Assembly (NCBI GenBank): GCA_958407995.1
Contig: CATYJU010000001.1
Coordinates: forward strand, 49,568 to 113,567
Direction of reading: 5' to 3'
Source: an uncultured Collinsella sp.
Lineage (GTDB): Bacteria > Actinomycetota > Coriobacteriia > Coriobacteriales > Coriobacteriaceae
Length of the DNA stretch: 64,000 nucleotides
Part shown: positions 58,777 through 64,000 of the stretch, piece by piece
How the letters are laid out: every line of letters starts with the position of its first letter
How positions within the stretch are numbered: position 1 is the first letter of the stretch
The notes under the pieces: model-generated
The model's database searches: none
Told to the model about the DNA's origin: nothing
What the model saw: only the letters and a program-made list of their open reading frames with translations
Program-made: the position numbers and the translations under genes

Positions 58777-58809
58777 AAAAAAGGCGCTGAGTCATATGGC
58801 CCAGCGCCC
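58777..58809 (-). terminator. Rho-independent terminator of enolase
   Basis: GGCGCTG...CAGCGCC stem, followed on the minus strand by TTTTTT. 70 bp past the eno stop. Confidence 0.88.
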
Positions 58810-58881
58810 AATGGTGCTCAACAGCGCCCGGCTGGAGCAAGGCAAATCCGAGTCTTCCCCGCCCCCGCGACCTCCGCGTGC

Positions 58882-60183
<1,302 letters not shown>

Positions 60184-60273
60184 TCACTTGGAAACGGGTT
60201 GAATGCTTGGCGACGCGGCTTACACGCTGCAGCGGCGCGAAGGTTCATAAGTTAGCCTTGTCGCACTTTTTGC

Positions 60274-60303
60274 ATTATGCCCTAAGTTAGCCAAGCGATA
60301 CAA
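60274..60303 (-). promoter_or_regulatory. Promoter of enolase with flanking direct repeat
   Basis: On the minus strand TTGTAT (60298-60303) and CATAAT (60274-60279) are 18 bp apart. The decamer GGCTAACTTA lies between them (60283-60292) and again downstream (60248-60257), 35 bp apart, as if a regulator bound both. Confidence 0.45.
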
Positions 60304-60311
60304 TTTTTTTT

Positions 60312-60355
60312 AAAAATAATGGGAGCGATGGGACAAGTCTGTCCCGTCGCTCCCG
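60312..60355 (-). terminator. Rho-independent terminator of mazG
   Basis: GGGAGCGATGGGAC pairs with GTCCCGTCGCTCCC over 14 bp (one mismatch), followed on the minus strand by ATTATTTTTA and further A/T. Confidence 0.9.
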
Positions 60356-60360
60356 CGGTA

Positions 60361-61221
60361 TTACTCCCCTGCCTTTGCTGCGTCCCACAGGTCGTTGAGG
60401 CCATGGGTCGAAAGCTCGGCAAGATCTACGTGGGCATCGGCCGCCATCTGCTCCATCGCAGCCCAGCGACGGCGAAACTTGGCCGTGCTCGCGCGCAGGG
60501 CGCTCTCGGCGTCGATGCCCTCCTTGCGCGCGACGTTGACCAGGGCAAAGAGCAGATCACCAAACTCCATTTCGCGCTCGGGCGTTCCGGGAGCCTCGGC
60601 CTCAAACTCGGCACGCTCCTCAGCTACCTCGTCCCACACGTCCTGGACCGTCTCCCACTCAAAGCCTACGGCAGCCGCCTTGCGCGACACCTTCTGCGCC
60701 TGCATCAGCGCCGGCAGGTGCGTGGGCACGCCGTCGAGCAGGCCCTCGGGCGCGGCCTCGCCTGCCGCCACGGCCTTGTCCTTGGCGGCCTTCTCGGCAA
60801 GCTTGACCTCGTCCCAAATCTTGAGCACCTCGTCAGAGTTATCGGCATCCACATCGCCAAACACGTGCGGGTGACGACGGATGAGCTTGGCGTCGATATC
60901 GCGCGCCACATCGGCCAGCGTAAACTCACCGGCGTCCGCCGCGATCTGCGCATGCAACACTACCTGCATGAGCACGTCGCCGAGCTCCTCGCGCAGATGC
61001 GCCGCGTCGTCGGTCTCGATGCAATCGAGCGCCTCGTAGGCTTCCTCGATCATGTTCTTGCCAATGCTCTGATGCGTCTGTTCGCGGTCCCACGGGCAGC
61101 CATCGGGCTGACGCAGGCGCCAGATGGTCTGTACCAGATGCTGCAGCTCGGCCGACGCGTCGACCAGCGTGGACAGGTCGCGCGAACCCTCGGCATTTTG
61201 CTGAGCCATATGCTCGGCCAT
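60361..61221 (-). CDS. mazG: Nucleoside triphosphate pyrophosphohydrolase MazG
   Basis: 286 residues from the ATG at 61221 (GGAGG 7 nt upstream). Two MazG modules: the first has LRQPDGCPWDREQTHQSI and EEAYEALDCIETDD with EELGDVLMQ; the second has EWETVQDVWDEVAEERAEFE and EFGDLLFALVNVAR. It destroys non-canonical or excess NTPs. It starts 3 bp past the yfcE stop. Confidence 0.93.
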   Translation of the reverse strand: MAEHMAQQNAEGSRDLSTLVDASAELQHLVQTIWRLRQPDGCPWDREQTHQSIGKNMIEEAYEALDCIETDDAAHLREELGDVLMQVVLHAQIAADAGEFTLADVARDIDAKLIRRHPHVFGDVDADNSDEVLKIWDEVKLAEKAAKDKAVAAGEAAPEGLLDGVPTHLPALMQAQKVSRKAAAVGFEWETVQDVWDEVAEERAEFEAEAPGTPEREMEFGDLLFALVNVARKEGIDAESALRASTAKFRRRWAAMEQMAADAHVDLAELSTHGLNDLWDAAKAGE

Positions 61222-61223
61222 GG

Positions 61224-61772
61224 CTAGTCCTCCTCCATGATCACGTGGCGGAACGCGCCGCCCTCGTAGATGCCATAGCTGTGCGAGCCGTCCTTGGGGA
61301 TGCTCGCGCTGCCGGGGTTGAAGAGCCACAGGCCCGGGTGCGCGACGCTTTCCTCATTAACCTTGATGTGCGTGTGGCCGTAGACGAGCGCGGAACCCTC
61401 GGGCAGCGCGGGCGCGTGGTCGACGCTGTTGTGCATACCGGCGCCAAAAACGTGGCCGTGCGTCAGGAACAGTTCACGGCCGGTCTCGTCAAACAACGTG
61501 GCGTAGTCGGCCATGACGGGGAAGTCGAGGACCATCTGGTCGACCTCGGCGTCGCAGTTGCCGCGGACGGCGATGATGCGGTCAGCCAGGGCGTTGAGCA
61601 GCGGAATCACGCGCTTGGGGACGTAGTCGCGCGGCAGGTCGTTACGCGGGCCGTGGTAGAGCAGGTCGCCCAGCAGCACAATGCGGTCGGGCTGCTCGGA
61701 TTCGATGGCAGTGCACAGGCGCTCGGCCCAGTATGCCGAGCCGTGGATGTCGGAAGCGATGAGGTATTTCAT
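61224..61772 (-). CDS. YfcE/MJ0936-type phosphodiesterase
   Basis: 182 residues. Metallophosphoesterase motifs: YLIASDIHGS, IVLLGDLLYHGPRN, AVRGNCDAEVD, LFLTHGHVFG and LVYGHTHI. It hydrolyses phosphodiesters. AAAGGA lies 6 nt before the ATG. First gene of the pair with mazG. Confidence 0.9.
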   Translation of the reverse strand: MKYLIASDIHGSAYWAERLCTAIESEQPDRIVLLGDLLYHGPRNDLPRDYVPKRVIPLLNALADRIIAVRGNCDAEVDQMVLDFPVMADYATLFDETGRELFLTHGHVFGAGMHNSVDHAPALPEGSALVYGHTHIKVNEESVAHPGLWLFNPGSASIPKDGSHSYGIYEGGAFRHVIMEED

Positions 61773-61845
61773 GGGGAGTCCTTTCGGAGTGGGGTTGATG
61801 GGAGCTGAATACGGGGTCCGGCGGATGTGGAGCCCATCTACCGTG

Positions 61846-62331
61846 TTACTCGAATCGCAGCGCCGCGCTCTGAGCCGCCTGCATCACGCGTTGGAGCGGC
61901 ACGTCATGTTCGCGGGCAAGACGGGCGCAATCCTCGTACTCGGGAGCCGCGCGCTCGCTGCCGTCGGGCAGGGTCGCCACCTTAACGGACACCTCGCCCC
62001 AAGGCGTTGTCACCTGCTCGAATCGGCGCGGCAGGCAAACGCGTTCCATCACCTGGCGGCGAACGGCGTTGGTCGTGGTCTCCAAAAAGATAATCGTCTG
62101 TAGACGCTCGATATCCTCGTGCGAGCAGATCACCTGCAACTGCCATCCGGGGCGACCCTTTTTGCAGTAAAGCGGCAGCCAATGCACCTCGCGGCCGCCG
62201 GCCTCGCGCAGGCGGTCAGCGGCGTAGGCGAGCACCTCGGGCGACGCGTCGTCGATGTCGCACTCCAGCTTGACGATAGTTTCGGGCGCATCGGTCTCGC
62301 GAGACAGCGGGGATGTGCTATCGCATGGCAT
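61846..62331 (-). CDS. Stand-alone LarC C-terminal (LarC2) domain
   Basis: 161 residues from the ATG at 62331 (GGAG 9 nt upstream). It matches the C-terminal half of LarC: KLECDIDDASPEVLAYAADR, CKKGRPGWQLQVICS, IFLETTTNAVRR, and APEYEDCARLAREHDVPL. LarC inserts nickel into the pincer cofactor of lactate racemase. In Lactobacillus the gene is split into larC1 and larC2; here no LarC1 domain lies upstream, where the frame only runs to 62469. It may act alone or with a remote LarC1. Confidence 0.8.
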   Translation of the reverse strand: MPCDSTSPLSRETDAPETIVKLECDIDDASPEVLAYAADRLREAGGREVHWLPLYCKKGRPGWQLQVICSHEDIERLQTIIFLETTTNAVRRQVMERVCLPRRFEQVTTPWGEVSVKVATLPDGSERAAPEYEDCARLAREHDVPLQRVMQAAQSAALRFE

Positions 62332-62670
62332 ACGGTCCGGCTCCTTTCCGCATGGGCTCGTTTTATTCACCCAAACGCTAGCACATCGCGGGCTGCGCGA
62401 GTGTGACGGCACGTGATGAGCGCGATTTTCCTTGTCGGCAAGAAACCGACACTCCACCGCCTCAGCCAAACATGTACATCAGCCTCCAAACACGTCATTT
62501 ATTGCAGCTTTTGGAGGCTGATGTACACGTTTTAAGGCAGGGTCGATGTCGTGTGGCAGCCCTTGCGCGCCATCTGCCCTTTCCAGTCGGTTTCGACTTG
62601 CGGCGTTCCCGGCGCGCCAGGGGTCGCGCCATTACAATGGAGCGGATTCGCTTGACGCAAAGGAGCCGCC
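62332..62670. other. Divergent intergenic region with perfect hairpin
   Basis: This 339-bp gap holds the 18-bp inverted repeat at 62473-62527 and both leaders. No gene is seen. Confidence 0.5.
62473..62527. repeat. 18-bp perfect inverted repeat
   Basis: TGTACATCAGCCTCCAAA (62473-62490) and its exact complement (62510-62527) enclose a 19-nt loop. A CGTTTT follows on plus, but no gene ends here on that strand. Confidence 0.8.
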
Positions 62671-63582
62671 ATGTCTGCTTGCCCGCTGATCGATTGCCAT
62701 ACTCATACCTCGTTTTCGGACGGCCATGCCTCGTTTGAGAACAACGTCCGCGCTGCTGCCGCCGCCGGCTGCCGCGTCATGGTCTCGACCGATCACCTCA
62801 CCCTGCCCGCCAGCATGGACGCCAACTGCGAAGTGCAGGTTGTCGAGGGCGACCTGACGGCGCATCGCCTGGCCTTTGAGGACGCCCGCAAGCTCGCCGC
62901 GCAGATCACGCCGGAGCTCGAGCTTATCTATGGCTTTGAATGCGATTGGTACGAGGGCTGCGAGCCTTTGGTTGAGCGCTGGTCCGCGGGTGCCATAGTG
63001 CGCTTGGGCAGCGTGCATTGGATTGGCAACCCAGGCGATATCATGGCCGGCGCCGCGGGCACGGCGGGAACGGAAAACGTCGCTCGTCCCGATACGCCCG
63101 ATTCGCGCTGCGGTTGGATCGACGACGACACCAACCTGCACGTTTGGGAAAACCTTGGCGTGCTCGGCGTGTGGGAGCGCTATGTCGACGACTGGTGCCG
63201 TGCTTGCGAAAGCTCACTCAACTTTGATGTGATGGCCCACCCCGACCTGGTCATGCGCTTTTCGAAGGAAGGCTTTGCGCCCGACTTTGACCCCGCGCCG
63301 TTCTGGCAGCAGATGGCCGAGTGCGCCCACGACACGGGCCGCCGCGTTGAGGTCTCGACAGCCGCACCGCGCAAGGGGCTCGACGATTACTACCCCACGA
63401 CCGGCCTTTTGCGCTGCTTTGCCCACGCCGAGGTGCCGATCACTTTTGGCTCGGACGCACACCGCGCCTGCGACATCTGCTGGAACATCCGCGAGGCTCA
63501 GGTCCACGCCTACGACTGCGGCTACCGGGCCTTCGATATCCCCCACCCCACCGGCGAATGGCAACCCACACCCCTCGCCTAA
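62671..63582 (+). CDS. PHP-domain histidinol-phosphatase-like protein
   Basis: 303 residues; AAAGGAG lies 6 nt before the ATG. PHP metal motifs: LIDCHTHTSFSDG (H-x-H), MVSTDHLT, YGFECDWY, RLGSVHWIG, DVMAHPDL, and FGSDAHRA. This is the HisK/HisJ layout that removes phosphate in histidine synthesis; its place beside hisE supports that. Confidence 0.85.
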   Translation: MSACPLIDCHTHTSFSDGHASFENNVRAAAAAGCRVMVSTDHLTLPASMDANCEVQVVEGDLTAHRLAFEDARKLAAQITPELELIYGFECDWYEGCEPLVERWSAGAIVRLGSVHWIGNPGDIMAGAAGTAGTENVARPDTPDSRCGWIDDDTNLHVWENLGVLGVWERYVDDWCRACESSLNFDVMAHPDLVMRFSKEGFAPDFDPAPFWQQMAECAHDTGRRVEVSTAAPRKGLDDYYPTTGLLRCFAHAEVPITFGSDAHRACDICWNIREAQVHAYDCGYRAFDIPHPTGEWQPTPLA

Positions 63583-63616
63583 GACTAGTCGTTGGGGACG
63601 TTCTTAAATGACTAGT
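63583..63616. repeat. GGGAC palindrome, family A, at a convergent gene end
   Basis: GACTAGTCGTTGGGGACGTT followed by CTTAAATGACTAGT repeats the left half of the 18376 element. The stop codon of hisE (63612-63614) lies inside it, and it begins right after the stop at 63582. Confidence 0.75.
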
Positions 63617-63929
63617 GGCGGCGGGCGTTGAGTTCGCCGGCAAGCTCGTCGAGGGTGATGCCGTAGCGCTCAAGCGTCACGAGCAGGTGGTAGACCAGGT
63701 CGCCGGCCTCGTAGCGGATGTGGTCGTGATCGTTATCCTTGCAGGCCATGATGACCTCGCTCGCCTCCTCGGCAAGCTTCTTGAGCAGCTCATCCTCCAC
63801 GTCGGTCAGCAGACGCGCGGTATAGCTCTCCTGCGGCGACGCGTCGCGACGGCCATGAATCACCTCGGCCAGCCCCGTCAGTGTCTCACCGATATTTCCC
63901 GGCTGCACGTTAGCTGTTCTGACTCCCAT
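63612..63929 (-). CDS. hisE: Phosphoribosyl-ATP pyrophosphatase
   Basis: 105 residues, a MazG-like all-helical enzyme. LTGLAEVIHGRRDASPQESYTARLL and the motif KKLAEEASEVIMA then YEAGDLVYHLLVTLERYGI are typical HisE. It splits phosphoribosyl-ATP in step 2 of histidine synthesis. GAGG lies 8 nt before the ATG. Convergent with the phosphatase gene. Confidence 0.93.
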   Translation of the reverse strand: MGVRTANVQPGNIGETLTGLAEVIHGRRDASPQESYTARLLTDVEDELLKKLAEEASEVIMACKDNDHDHIRYEAGDLVYHLLVTLERYGITLDELAGELNARRH

Positions 63930-63944
63930 GGTTATTTCCTCTCG

Positions 63945-64000
63945 TTACTGCAGCGTAAAGTAGGTACCGGTCTCATCGAACCGAGGCTTTGCGCCCTTTT
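63945..64000 (-). CDS. C-terminal end of a gene upstream of hisE, possibly hisI
   Basis: Only the last 18 codons and the stop are in the window: KGAKPRFDETGTYFTLQ. It ends 15 bp before hisE and is on the same strand. HisI (phosphoribosyl-AMP cyclohydrolase) commonly precedes hisE, but this end alone does not prove it. Confidence 0.35.
   Translation of the reverse strand, partial: KGAKPRFDETGTYFTLQ

Overview
The window reads as a chromosome segment of a GC-rich, gut-type coriobacterium, most likely Collinsella (close to C. aerofaciens). This rests on gene content and style: PTS sugar systems beside UTRA-type GntR regulators, a long disordered RicT tail, HypAB without hydrogenase, purine-rich Shine-Dalgarno sites, and short intergenic palindromes carrying GGGAC/GTCCC. 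The genus is an inference, since no rRNA or other decisive marker lies here. There is no prophage, integrase, complete IS element or CRISPR array. About 63 protein genes and one tRNA-Leu are supported. Many long antisense frames are by-products of GC-rich codons.

Layout. 1-4.4 kb: GlcNAc uptake and catabolism (YhcH family, nagA, UTRA GntR regulator, PTS EIICB), with TGGT-N4-ACCA operators. 4.4-12 kb: SurA-like anchored protein, then an operon of reductase with a His/Cys tail, membrane protein, HEAT protein and isocitrate dehydrogenase; then degV, hpf and a solute-binding lipoprotein. 12.5-18.3 kb: a 215-bp element with inverted ends beside a putative PD-(D/E)XK-type protein, followed by the tmk-holB-ricT-comF run. 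18.6-27 kb: zinc-ribbon membrane protein, topoisomerase, hypB, hypA, tatC, tatA/B, STAS protein, aspartate aminotransferase. 27-37 kb: nhaA, ppaC, ROK kinase, a complete beta-glucoside PTS operon (phospho-beta-glucosidase, IIC, IIB, IIA) with a divergent GntR gene, and manA. 37-47 kb: PcrA/UvrD helicase, uppP, usp, a BceRS-like two-component pair, purH, acetyltransferase. 47-56 kb: DUF2207 protein, gluQRS, a phosphoesterase, small membrane proteins, a second two-component pair, and a lone PTS IIB with a VOC protein. 56-64 kb: tRNA-Leu(UAA), Ppx/GppA, DivIC-like protein, enolase, mazG, yfcE, stand-alone LarC C-terminal domain, histidinol-phosphatase, hisE and the end of a further gene.

How the parts work together. 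Two sugar modules (GlcNAc and beta-glucosides) each pair a PTS with its hydrolase or deacetylase and a GntR regulator, and both feed glycolysis, represented by manA, the ROK kinase and eno. Housekeeping genes form short translationally coupled operons (tmk/holB/ricT; tatA/tatC/hypA/hypB).

The most unusual content is intergenic. There is a dispersed set of REP-like palindromes carrying GGGAC, a short element with 46-bp inverted ends, a 130-bp near-perfect inverted repeat, a hairpin that buries the comF ribosome binding site, and a multi-helix hairpin after usp. Among proteins, the orphan LarC2 domain, the putative nuclease, the His/Cys-rich reductase tail and the PPIase-less SurA-like protein deserve a second look.
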